A stretch of DNA of 64,000 nucleotides from Paenibacillus jilunlii (lineage in GTDB: Bacteria; Bacillota; Bacilli; Paenibacillales; Paenibacillaceae), in the NCBI RefSeq assembly GCF_900102965.1, contig NZ_FNGM01000012.1:9196-73195 (forward strand). The letters run 5' to 3'. A program made the translations under genes and the position numbers. Below the pieces are notes generated by a model. It did no database searches and was not told the origin of the DNA. It saw nothing but the letters and a program-made list of their open reading frames with translations. Shown piece after piece: positions 16,799 through 24,171 of the stretch (positions within the stretch are counted from its first letter, which is position 1; each line of letters opens with the position of its first letter).

Positions 16799-16853
16799 AA
16801 AGAGGCTGTCTCTTAAGCGGTTAAGTTCTGGCCGTACAGGATAGCCTCTTGTT
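16799..16853. terminator. Terminator between convergent AKR and ZIP genes
   Basis: AAGAGGCT-type arms (16800-16807 and 16843-16850) form an interrupted stem in the 85-bp convergent gap. It can serve both directions, although the T-runs are short. Confidence 0.5.
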
Positions 16854-16862
16854 CCCACTTTC

Positions 16863-17594
16863 TCACGCATAAACTTGTGTAATATACACCATCACCAGCA
16901 TTCCGAAGATAAAGGAATAGGTGGACGGGCGTTCGTAACCATGACCGTGGCTCTCGGGAATCAGCTCCTTGTAGACGATGAAGAGCATCGCTCCGGCAGC
17001 AAATGCCAGCCCGTACCCTACCACATTCTGTACATAGCTGGCTGTAAAATAACCGATGACCGCCGATACCATCTCCATGAGGCCAGTTAAGGCGGCCATA
17101 ATCAACGCTTTTCGCCGGGTCGCCTGGGAATTGAGCAGAAACACCGCCAGGATGAGCCCCTCCGGCATGTTTTGTGCCCCGATGGCAATCGCCACCATGG
17201 GCCCGAGACTGGCCTGCTCACTGGCATAGCTGAAGCCCGTACTGAGGCCTTCGGGAATATTATGAATAAACAGCGCGATCAGCACGAGCAGCGCTTTGGA
17301 ATCCATGTTGGTGAAGCCGGGTTTATTCTCTACATCTATATGCGGGATATTGTTCTCGATCAGATCGAGCAGCAGCACACCGGTAATCAGGCCCAGGGAC
17401 AGGGAGATGATTCCCGACTCCTTGATCGCCTGCGGCATTAACCCAAAGGTGGATGCAGATACCATGATTCCGGCGGTGAAGGCAACCAGCACATCCTTCC
17501 ACAGCTCGGACAACCTTCGGACAAACAGAATGGGAACTACCCCAAGCACAGTAGCCATAGCCGATAAAAAGCTGCCAAAAAGCGCAGTTTCCAA
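16863..17594 (-). CDS. ZIP-family divalent metal transporter
   Basis: The 243-residue polytopic membrane protein has eight predicted helices. The signature metal-site motifs of ZIP transporters are seen in the two central helices: HNIPEG (about residues 109-114) and QNMPEG (about 140-145). A further ESHGHG sequence near the C-terminus may bind metal. It likely imports zinc or another divalent ion. The start is TTG, 8 nt after AAAGGGG. No Zur-like box was recognised upstream. Confidence 0.88.
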   Translation of the reverse strand: METALFGSFLSAMATVLGVVPILFVRRLSELWKDVLVAFTAGIMVSASTFGLMPQAIKESGIISLSLGLITGVLLLDLIENNIPHIDVENKPGFTNMDSKALLVLIALFIHNIPEGLSTGFSYASEQASLGPMVAIAIGAQNMPEGLILAVFLLNSQATRRKALIMAALTGLMEMVSAVIGYFTASYVQNVVGYGLAFAAGAMLFIVYKELIPESHGHGYERPSTYSFIFGMLVMVYITQVYA

Positions 17595-17682
17595 GTCTTC
17601 AACCCCTTTGGTGGACAGGACTCCTAGACCCAGCTTATGCTATAAGCAGCCTTAGTTATGTCTAATAATTTCCATTTCCCTT

Positions 17683-18198
17683 CTACAGCTCTGGCCCAAT
17701 CTGCAAATACATCAGATCCTCGTCCAGATATTCCTCCCCCAGCTTCATTGCCCTCGGTTCTGTGCCGTAGCAGATAAAACCCAGAGATTCATACAGCCGT
17801 TTGGCGGGCAGGTTGGTGGAGGTAAGCGTCAGATTAAGAATTTCCAGACCCGGCACTGCTGTAGCCCGGCTGATCAGTTCCAGCATCAAGAGCCGTCCCA
17901 CTCCCTGCTGGCGGGCACCCGGATCAACGTATACGGAATATACATGGGCTTTATGATGGATTTTCGGCCTGCTCTCACGGAAAAAAGTGACGATGCCCAC
18001 CAGCTTCTCCTCCCCATCAAAAGCTCCCAGTGTAAAATGATCCTCCGCCGGCTCCAGTCTGATCCGTGTAGTGACAATGGAGATTTTGAGCTCGGATTCA
18101 TAAGTGCTGAGAAAAGCCTCAGGGTTCTGCTGCAGCGACTGCAGCCGGAGCTCACGGTAAATATCCGCATCGGCGGAAGTCAGTGTTCTTACGTACAA
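17683..18198 (-). CDS. GNAT-family N-acetyltransferase
   Basis: The 171-residue acetyltransferase has motif A for acetyl-CoA, VYVDPGARQQGVGRLLMLEL (about residues 90-110), and motif B NLPAKRLYESLGF (about 129-141). TTG at 18198 is the best start, 7 nt after GGAGG. It is a single gene, substrate unknown. Confidence 0.88.
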   Translation of the reverse strand: MYVRTLTSADADIYRELRLQSLQQNPEAFLSTYESELKISIVTTRIRLEPAEDHFTLGAFDGEEKLVGIVTFFRESRPKIHHKAHVYSVYVDPGARQQGVGRLLMLELISRATAVPGLEILNLTLTSTNLPAKRLYESLGFICYGTEPRAMKLGEEYLDEDLMYLQIGPEL

Positions 18199-18289
18199 GG
18201 CTTTGCCTCCTCACTGTGTTTGTCATTAAATTCTTCCTTTTACCATTATATCGGCTCTTCCCAGGTACAGGTCCTGCTGTATTTCTAAA

Positions 18290-18347
18290 TTGACAAAAAA
18301 GCTGGATTTAGGTATATTTATTTGTGTTAAATTTAATTTTGCAAAAT
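18290..18347 (+). promoter_or_regulatory. SigA promoter with palindromic operator for DUF1304 gene
   Basis: TTGACA (18290-18295), a 17-bp spacer and TATATT (18313-18318) form a near-consensus promoter. A perfect 12-bp palindrome, ATTTTGCAAAAT, lies at 18336-18347, just past the expected start point, where a repressor would act. Confidence 0.7.
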
Positions 18348-18393
18348 ATAAATATTTATTGCGTACTAATCCAACGAAAATGAGGGAATGGCT

Positions 18394-18762
18394 ATGATGA
18401 TCTTAAGTACAATACTCGTAGCGCTTGTAGCACTTGAGCATGTGTATATTTTAGCCCTGGAAATGTTTATGTGGACTACCCCAAGAGCGCAGAAGGCATT
18501 CGGGACCACCCGTCAGTTCGCTCAGGAAACGAAATCGCTCGCGGCCAACCAAGGGTTGTATAACGGCTTTCTGGCAGCGGGTTTAGTATGGGGCCTGCTC
18601 CATCCGAACGACACGTTCGGGTACCAGCTTCAACTGTTTTTTCTAATTTGTGTAGGTGTTGCAGCGGTCTATGGCAGCATCACTGCCAAGAAATCGATTC
18701 TTTTCGTCCAGGGCCTTCCGGCCTTCGCGGCTATTCTCGCTGTTGTTCTGGCCAATCTGTGA
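18394..18762 (+). CDS. DUF1304 family membrane protein
   Basis: The 122-residue protein has four membrane helices and the family signature LVALEHVYILALEMFMW (about residues 8-25) plus NQGLYNGFLAAGL. The function of DUF1304 is unknown. GAGGGA sits 6 nt before the ATG at 18394; the ATG at 18388 abuts that site and is less likely. A strong promoter and a terminator make it a monocistronic unit. Confidence 0.85.
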   Translation: MMILSTILVALVALEHVYILALEMFMWTTPRAQKAFGTTRQFAQETKSLAANQGLYNGFLAAGLVWGLLHPNDTFGYQLQLFFLICVGVAAVYGSITAKKSILFVQGLPAFAAILAVVLANL

Positions 18763-18780
18763 ACCCTTTTTTTGCAAAAT

Positions 18781-18808
18781 AAAGGCCATCCTTTGCCGGA
18801 TGGCCTTT
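18781..18808 (+). terminator. Terminator after DUF1304 gene
   Basis: The 11-bp stem AAAGGCCATCC / GGATGGCCTTT lies in the convergent gap before the TetR gene. It shares the GGCCATCC core with the glpX terminator. Confidence 0.8.
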
Positions 18809-18850
18809 AGCATTCAATATTGTTTTTGACAACCGCTGCCCACAATTCAT

Positions 18851-19432
18851 TTATCGCTTCACCAGCCTCAACAATAAGTCAGCGGAAGGGACAGAATAGC
18901 CCTTGCCCAAAACCATCACACCGGACAGGATCGTTATGTAGCCTGAGATCAGCTCCTCCAGATTTCCATCTGCGATTTCCCCTTGTTCCTGCCCTTCCTT
19001 GAACAACGGAAGCAACCTTTCAACATATAGCTCCAGCGGATATTGTTGGATCAGCTGGCTTACTTCTTCGGGAACCTCCTGGGAATTCCGGGCTTGATGC
19101 AGCAGCATAAAAAACGGGGTCCCACTCTCATCCAGAATTGCCTCCGTTAACACTCTAACTCTCTCAATCGGTGATCCAGACAATCGGCTCAATTGATCGA
19201 TTTCCGCAACCGATGTTACAACTGCCTCCCGGACCAGTGAAATAAAGAGTTCTTCTTTCGTTTTGAAATAATGGTAAAAAAGTCCGTGGCTCACCCCTGC
19301 TTCAGCAGTGATCATACTGATTTTCGTTCCTTGAATGCCATGCTGTGCGAAGATTTTTACAGCCGCCGCTGTAATTTGTTTTTTGCGCTCATCGTAAATT
19401 TTTTGAAGCTGTTCTTCTTTTAAGCGTGGCAT
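18851..19432 (-). CDS. TetR-family transcriptional regulator
   Basis: The 193-residue product has an N-terminal HTH (about residues 15-60: ITAAAVKIFAQHGIQGTKIS and GVSHGLFYHYFKTKEELF). An all-helical ligand domain follows. AAGGAG precedes the ATG. It lies 11 bp after the alpha/beta hydrolase gene, so both share a transcript. A palindrome in front of the hydrolase (20318-20338) is its likely autoregulatory operator. Confidence 0.9.
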   Translation of the reverse strand: MPRLKEEQLQKIYDERKKQITAAAVKIFAQHGIQGTKISMITAEAGVSHGLFYHYFKTKEELFISLVREAVVTSVAEIDQLSRLSGSPIERVRVLTEAILDESGTPFFMLLHQARNSQEVPEEVSQLIQQYPLELYVERLLPLFKEGQEQGEIADGNLEELISGYITILSGVMVLGKGYSVPSADLLLRLVKR

Positions 19433-19443
19433 ACGACATCTCC

Positions 19444-20301
19444 TTAAGAATTGAGAAAAAAGTTTTTTAGAACCTGCGCCATGGCGTTGGGTTCATTTTC
19501 ATTTTCCGGTCCAAAATGGTCCAGTTGGGGAAAGGTTTCTAGTGTAGAGTCAGCTATCGTGTGGTTCAACTCCTCAAGTATTTCTTTCGTGGACTTAGGG
19601 CTCTTCCCCCCTGAAAGCAATAATACATCTGACACAATCTTTTCATAGTTTGGGTAAGAAGAAGCATGCGACTGTACCTCCCGGTGTTCGTTTAAATTTT
19701 GCGCCAATAACCGGGTGATCTTATGCCATTGTTTCCCGCGTATCATCATTCTCAGAATAAATCTGGAATACCAAAAAGGAAGCCCGGATAACGGGGTATT
19801 GCCCATGCCTCGTACAAAGTGGGCAAAAGCACCTCTGAAATCATTTCTTTGCATGGCCTTCTCGTAATTAGACATCCAAATATCATCCATAGGGTGAAGG
19901 AGAACCCCCGGTTCATACACAGCTAATTTGGTAATGGAGGAATCCTTCCTTGCCGCCTCAAGTGACACAAGTCCGCCAAAGCTATGTCCGAACAAATAAT
20001 TTGCCCCCGTTGCTTTGCGAATCGCCTGGACGTCTTCACACTCTTTATTAATAGCATAATCCGGACCCTGGGGTCCACTTATGCCCCGCCCCCTCCGGTC
20101 CATCAGATGAACGGTAAATGAATGCGAAAGAGCTTTGGCTAGGCGGGTATAGTCGCCCGAATCCCTCAAAGCTCCATGAACAATAATAATTCCCGGTCCA
20201 TTTCCGATGCTTTGGTATCCAATTTGGGTACCATCTCCCGATAGAGCTTTCGATTGAATAAACAGACTAACCTCATTGGAAGAAACTTTTGAATTGGGCA
20301 T
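19444..20301 (-). CDS. Alpha/beta hydrolase
   Basis: The 285-residue serine hydrolase has the nucleophile elbow GHSFGG (about residues 105-110), the oxyanion segment IIVHGALRDSG near the start, and a C-terminal His in LDHFGPEN. AAAGGAGG precedes the ATG. It is the first gene of a unit with tetR, whose product probably represses it. The substrate is not predictable; catalytic residues are intact. Confidence 0.87.
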   Translation of the reverse strand: MPNSKVSSNEVSLFIQSKALSGDGTQIGYQSIGNGPGIIIVHGALRDSGDYTRLAKALSHSFTVHLMDRRGRGISGPQGPDYAINKECEDVQAIRKATGANYLFGHSFGGLVSLEAARKDSSITKLAVYEPGVLLHPMDDIWMSNYEKAMQRNDFRGAFAHFVRGMGNTPLSGLPFWYSRFILRMMIRGKQWHKITRLLAQNLNEHREVQSHASSYPNYEKIVSDVLLLSGGKSPKSTKEILEELNHTIADSTLETFPQLDHFGPENENEPNAMAQVLKNFFLNS

Positions 20302-20317
20302 ACGGCCACCTCCTTTC

Positions 20318-20338
20318 GATTGATTAATTCAGTCAATC
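20318..20338. promoter_or_regulatory. TetR operator candidate
   Basis: GATTGA-N9-TCAATC lies 17 bp upstream of the hydrolase start in a region with promoter-like AT content. Its size and symmetry are those of TetR-family autoregulatory sites. Confidence 0.55.
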
Positions 20339-20543
20339 AATTTTATTCCGTAAATAATATTCTGTCAATGCTGTTCATCCGGCAGCAAGTACCGGTTTTT
20401 ATCGTCCATCGTCAAGAGAGCTCACCGAACCAACAGAGGGACCCACGCAAAATCGCACAGTCAACAATACCTGTCTTTAGCTCACCGTCGAGAGTTATGC
20501 ATGCTGTATAATAATGTGCACTTAAACAAGCCAAAGATGCTAA

Positions 20544-20673
20544 TCTTGCCTTTAGCAATAACCGAGCTAATGAAATGGACTAAACAGATAGGCGCTACTT
20601 ATTGTTTTGGGGTACCCCTGACTTTTATCCCAAGATTGGTTTTGAAACCGTATCCCACTGGGAGTTATGGTAA
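20544..20673 (+). pseudogene. 3' remnant of a GNAT acetyltransferase
   Basis: Only the last 40 or so codons survive: ITELMKWTKQIGATYCFG, then after a one-base deletion TPDFYPKIGFETVSHWELW and TAA. The nucleotide and protein sequence closely parallels the end of the GNAT pseudogene at 3883-4778 (TELMKRTEQLGATYCFGG, DFYPKIGFET). It is therefore a fragment of a paralogue. A strong terminator follows, left over from the lost gene. Confidence 0.75.
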
Positions 20674-20690
20674 AAAACCTGGTATTAGAA

Positions 20691-20733
20691 ATCATGGAGA
20701 ACCGTTAATTGTGGTACGGTTCTCCATGATGTT
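20691..20733 (+). terminator. Terminator behind the GNAT remnant
   Basis: A perfect 15-bp stem (20691-20705 with 20716-20730) with a 10-nt loop is followed by GTTT. It is the best hairpin in the neighbourhood although the gene it served is gone. Confidence 0.7.
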
Positions 20734-20819
20734 TATAACGTCAAGTATTTAAAGATCATCTTTATCAGATTGGATTTCTCGCTGCAGAACATGCTGCGCT
20801 CCTCTTGAGTGGAGACTTT

Positions 20820-21878
20820 TTATTGATCCAGCAATGCCGCCTGCCGCTTGTAATGATCCTCGATCACCAGGCACGCCATGGCTTCAATCACCGGCACAAT
20901 GCGGGGGCAGATGCAGGGATCATGCCTGCCTTTGGTCATAATCTCCCGTTCATTGCCGTCGGCATCGATGGTCCGTTGGGGGACTGAAATCGAAGAGGTC
21001 GGCTTGACCGCCACCCGGAATACGATGTCTGCCCCTGTGCTGAGCCCGCCGATGACCCCTCCGGCATGGTTCGTCTGAAATCCGTTTGCGTCCATCTGAT
21101 CATTGTGTTCACTTCCAAGCATGGCTGCAGCCTGGAAGCCCGCACCAAATTCAATGCCTTTGACCGCCCCGATGGAGAGCATGGCCCGTGCAAGCTCTGC
21201 ATCCAGCTTGTCAAACACAGGCTCCCCAAGTCCCGCCCGGACGCCGCTAATCCGGCATTCCACAATTCCCCCGCAGCTGTCTCCCTTGGCAGCCAGCTCT
21301 TCAATCCGTTTAATCATACGTTCTGCTGCCGCAGGATCGCACGCCCGCACCATGTTGGATTCGATAACCTCCGGATCAAATGTCCCGCAACGGATGCCGC
21401 CGATTTCGGTTGTATAAGCCAGTACCTTCACGCTCCGATGCTCCAGCAGCTTGCGCGCAACCGCACCCGCAGCCACGCGGGCCGCCGTCTCTCTGCCCGA
21501 AGCCCTGCCGCTCCCGCGATAGTCACGAATCCCATACTTCTTCTCGTAGGTGAAATCCGCATGTCCGGGCCGGTACATAGATTTAATATCGTCGTACGCT
21601 GACGGACGCATGTCCGTATTGTCCAGCATAATGCATAGTGGTGTACCTGTTGTCCGGCCTTCGAAGAGGCCTGATAAGATGCGGATCTTATCATATTCCT
21701 TCCGCGGAGTCGTGACGGAAGATTGCCCTGGTCTTCTCCGGTCCATCTGAACTTGAATATATGCTTCATCCAATTCGACGCCCGGGGTAACCCCCTCCAC
21801 AATAGCACCTACGGCCTCTCCATGGGACTCTCCGAACGTGGTCACTTTTAATCTTTCCCCAAACGTGCTTCCCGCCAT
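20820..21878 (-). CDS. aroC: Chorismate synthase (E. coli/clostridial type)
   Basis: It converts 5-enolpyruvylshikimate 3-phosphate to chorismate with reduced FMN. The three family signatures are present: GESHGEAVGAIVEG (about residues 13-26), the central GSGRASGRETAARVAAGAVA and the C-terminal RHDPCICPR. The 352-residue length and the opening MAGSTFGERLKVTTFGESHG belong to the E. coli/clostridial subgroup, unlike the longer Bacillus AroF-type enzyme in the aro operon. AGGGG lies 9 nt before the ATG at 21878; an ATG two codons upstream is possible. It is divergent from a LysR gene and has no other shikimate gene nearby. Confidence 0.9.
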   Translation of the reverse strand: MAGSTFGERLKVTTFGESHGEAVGAIVEGVTPGVELDEAYIQVQMDRRRPGQSSVTTPRKEYDKIRILSGLFEGRTTGTPLCIMLDNTDMRPSAYDDIKSMYRPGHADFTYEKKYGIRDYRGSGRASGRETAARVAAGAVARKLLEHRSVKVLAYTTEIGGIRCGTFDPEVIESNMVRACDPAAAERMIKRIEELAAKGDSCGGIVECRISGVRAGLGEPVFDKLDAELARAMLSIGAVKGIEFGAGFQAAAMLGSEHNDQMDANGFQTNHAGGVIGGLSTGADIVFRVAVKPTSSISVPQRTIDADGNEREIMTKGRHDPCICPRIVPVIEAMACLVIEDHYKRQAALLDQ

Positions 21879-21986
21879 TTTCATACACCCCTGTTCTTAG
21901 AGTTCCTTCTTCATCAGTCTAAGGGTATACTTGAAATAAATGAAATAGTAAAATTCAGCATTTGCCATAGAGAGGATTGATAACAT

Positions 21987-22859
21987 GTGATCATCAACAG
22001 TGAATGGTACCGTATTTTTCTCTATGCCGCTGATTGTTCCAATCTAACCAGAGCTGCACACAACCTCAATATGACGCAGCCTTCCGTCAGCTACGCCATC
22101 AAGCAGCTGGAGGAAGCGCTGGGTGTCCGGCTGTTTGACCGGTTATCCAAGGGTGTCCGGCTAACACAAGAGGGACAGACTCTGTATCTGCATGTCCGGC
22201 AAGCCTTCGGGGAACTGGACTCCGCAGAACGCCAAATGAAAAATATGAAGCAGTATCGTGAAGGCCGGCTGCGAATAGGGGCCAACGGGGCAATTATTAA
22301 AGACTTCGTTGTCCCCCTGCTCGACCAGTTTCATGCCCGCTACCCCAAGATTCGCATTCAATTGTCGCAGGAAAAAACCCGCCTCATCCTGGAGCGGTTG
22401 AAGCGGGGCTTGTTGGACCTCGGTTATATTTATCTGCCCGTATCAGACGAAGAAATCCGGATCGTGGCTTCCCATGCCTCACCTTTTTGCGCGGTTGTTG
22501 GACCTGCCTTCGCAGAATGGTCACGGGAACCTCTGCCGACGGAACGGTTAACGGAGCTTCCGCTCCTGATGCTGTCCCCGGGCAGCACCACGCGTTCCTT
22601 CATTGAAGGATGGTTCCGCTCCCAGGGGATAGAAATCGAAGCCGACTTTGAACTGAATAGCCTGGAAATGCTCACTGAATTTGCCGAGCGGGGGTACGGG
22701 GCAGCTTTTTTGCCACGGGCTTTTGTGGCCTCACGTATCATGGGAGGGTCCTTAGTGGAACTTCGTACGGCAGTCCCCATTCCTGACCGCCATATTGGCA
22801 TTGCTGTTCGTAAGCATTCATCCCTGTCACTTGCGGCAGAGGCTTTTTTGGACATGTAA
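21987..22859 (+). CDS. LysR-family transcriptional regulator
   Basis: The 290-residue product has an N-terminal winged HTH (about residues 1-60, CSNLTRAAHNLNMTQPSVSY) and a substrate-binding-protein-like effector domain. The start is GTG at 21987; the overlapping ATG at 21985 is followed at once by TGA. It faces aroC across a 108-bp gap, the classic LysR target arrangement, so it probably controls this chorismate synthase. Confidence 0.88.
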   Translation: MIINSEWYRIFLYAADCSNLTRAAHNLNMTQPSVSYAIKQLEEALGVRLFDRLSKGVRLTQEGQTLYLHVRQAFGELDSAERQMKNMKQYREGRLRIGANGAIIKDFVVPLLDQFHARYPKIRIQLSQEKTRLILERLKRGLLDLGYIYLPVSDEEIRIVASHASPFCAVVGPAFAEWSREPLPTERLTELPLLMLSPGSTTRSFIEGWFRSQGIEIEADFELNSLEMLTEFAERGYGAAFLPRAFVASRIMGGSLVELRTAVPIPDRHIGIAVRKHSSLSLAAEAFLDM

Positions 22860-22969
22860 CTCCTTTGCAAAACAGGACGATTCCCCGTAAGATACCAGGA
22901 AAACGTCCTGTTTTATTTTAAGTATTACCGCTGGCCACTCAGCTGTTGAAGTAAGTCTTCAGTACAAAT

Positions 22970-23284
22970 TCATGCGTAAGTTTTCGAGGCCGCCTCTTCT
23001 GTTCCTTTTAAATTAAATAAATCAAGATCGAGTGCTCTTGCTATGGTAACCAACGTATCGATCCGTGGTACTACGGCTCCAGTCTCGATACGGGCAATAT
23101 GTTCTTGGCGCAAATTGCCGCCACGCTCGATGATCCGAGCCGCTAGTTGCTCCTGAGTTAGACCTAACTCAAGACGACGTTTATGAATTAAATTAATAAG
23201 CTGTGCGGTAATCTCTAATACTTCAGATCGCTCTGATCCAAGTTTTCCACTAATTTCCTGTTTCTTGGCTCTCCACGTCTTCAC
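22970..23284 (-). CDS. HigA-like XRE antitoxin
   Basis: The 104-residue product has a Cro/C1 HTH in its second half (about residues 34-90: LELGLTQEQLAARIIERGG and IARIETGAVVPRIDTL). GTG at 23284 follows AGGAGGG. It lies 4 bp after a HigB-type toxin frame, the usual toxin-first order of HigBA systems. The toxin in front looks N-terminally truncated, so the antitoxin may now be a solitary regulator. Confidence 0.8.
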   Translation of the reverse strand: MKTWRAKKQEISGKLGSERSEVLEITAQLINLIHKRRLELGLTQEQLAARIIERGGNLRQEHIARIETGAVVPRIDTLVTIARALDLDLFNLKGTEEAASKTYA

Positions 23285-23288
23285 TTCG

Positions 23289-23543
23289 TCATCCCTCCTT
23301 TTTTGAATGGCGTTCTAACCAATCCTTCCTGTGAAGTTCTGCCTTTTTAATCTCACTTCTTGGTGTCTTCCCAGTCTTTTTTCGAAAATGAGAGAGAAGA
23401 ACATATTTGTTGCCATCCCACAAAAATAACAAAACTCTATTAACACCAGGAGTAATTTCCCAAATGTCTTTCGTAAGCTTATCAACAAAATTATAACCTG
23501 CGAGCGGGCCTAATTGTTCTAACCGATCTAAAGCGACTTCCAT
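23289..23543 (-). pseudogene. HigB/RelE-type toxin, N-terminally truncated
   Basis: The 84 codons correspond to the C-terminal two thirds of phage-derived Gp49-like/HigB toxins (DIWEITPGVNRVLLFLWDGN and YVLLSHFRKKTGKTP). Complete relatives have about 110-120 residues, and the N-terminal strand and helix are absent here. The first ATG sits directly behind the T-run of another gene's terminator, with no Shine-Dalgarno and no room for a promoter. The toxin is thus probably not made, although the GxxR catalytic area remains. Confidence 0.6.
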
Positions 23544-23546
23544 GTA

Positions 23547-23574
23547 AAAAGGCGCCCGATTCCAGGCGCCTTAG
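23547..23574 (-). terminator. Terminator of the effector-binding protein gene
   Basis: AAGGCGCC / GGCGCCTT arms (8 bp) with a 7-8 nt loop are followed by TTTTT on the minus strand. It lies between the effector-binding gene and the truncated toxin. Confidence 0.85.
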
Positions 23575-23577
23575 TGA

Positions 23578-24060
23578 TTATTTTATAGCAATATAAATCT
23601 GCAGCTCTGTGTTTGTTGGATCAAAGTCTCTGGCATCATAAAGCTCAAAGTCGCCTGTGTAGGCTCTCTTCTCGGGGGATTCCTTGAAATAGGCCCAAAT
23701 CTCGTGCCACGCTTGTGCCACCACTTCATACACAGGCCCTTTTTTCGTCGTGAATACCATGTATTTGCTCTCAGGGACGGTTACAACGACGTGATTCTTG
23801 TCAGCCGGGACCGCCTCATTGCTTGATTCATGCCCAATTACAACAGTATAAGCTCCGTTTGCGTCGCTCTCATAATCTGTGTACACCGCGTAAATGAAAT
23901 GCGGATTTTCGCCTCCCGCCGCAGATAAAAGATTGCTCTGAAAGTAAGTTTCCCACAGCTTGGGCAATCTCCCCTCCGGTCCCGCCTCTTCTGCATTTGT
24001 AGTACGTACAGCAACTCCAGTTATTATCAGCTTTTGTTTATCAGTTGTATATGTGTTCAT
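23578..24060 (-). CDS. GyrI-like/AraC effector-binding domain protein
   Basis: The 160-residue stand-alone effector-binding (SOUL/GyrI-like) domain opens with KLIITGVAVRTTNAEEAGPEG and ends with FELYDARDFDPTNTELQIYI, both typical. Such proteins bind small hydrophobic or cationic ligands and act as sensors or sequestering proteins; no DNA-binding domain is present. GAGGGTGG precedes the ATG. A terminator follows at once. Confidence 0.82.
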   Translation of the reverse strand: MNTYTTDKQKLIITGVAVRTTNAEEAGPEGRLPKLWETYFQSNLLSAAGGENPHFIYAVYTDYESDANGAYTVVIGHESSNEAVPADKNHVVVTVPESKYMVFTTKKGPVYEVVAQAWHEIWAYFKESPEKRAYTGDFELYDARDFDPTNTELQIYIAIK

Positions 24061-24171
24061 TGTCCACCCTCCTCTTTCACTGAATTGTACAATAAGAAAG
24101 TTGACAACTTACTGTCATGTTCCCTATATGCTGCCAATCCATGCTTAGGATAAGCCTCTGGGGCTGTCTGC

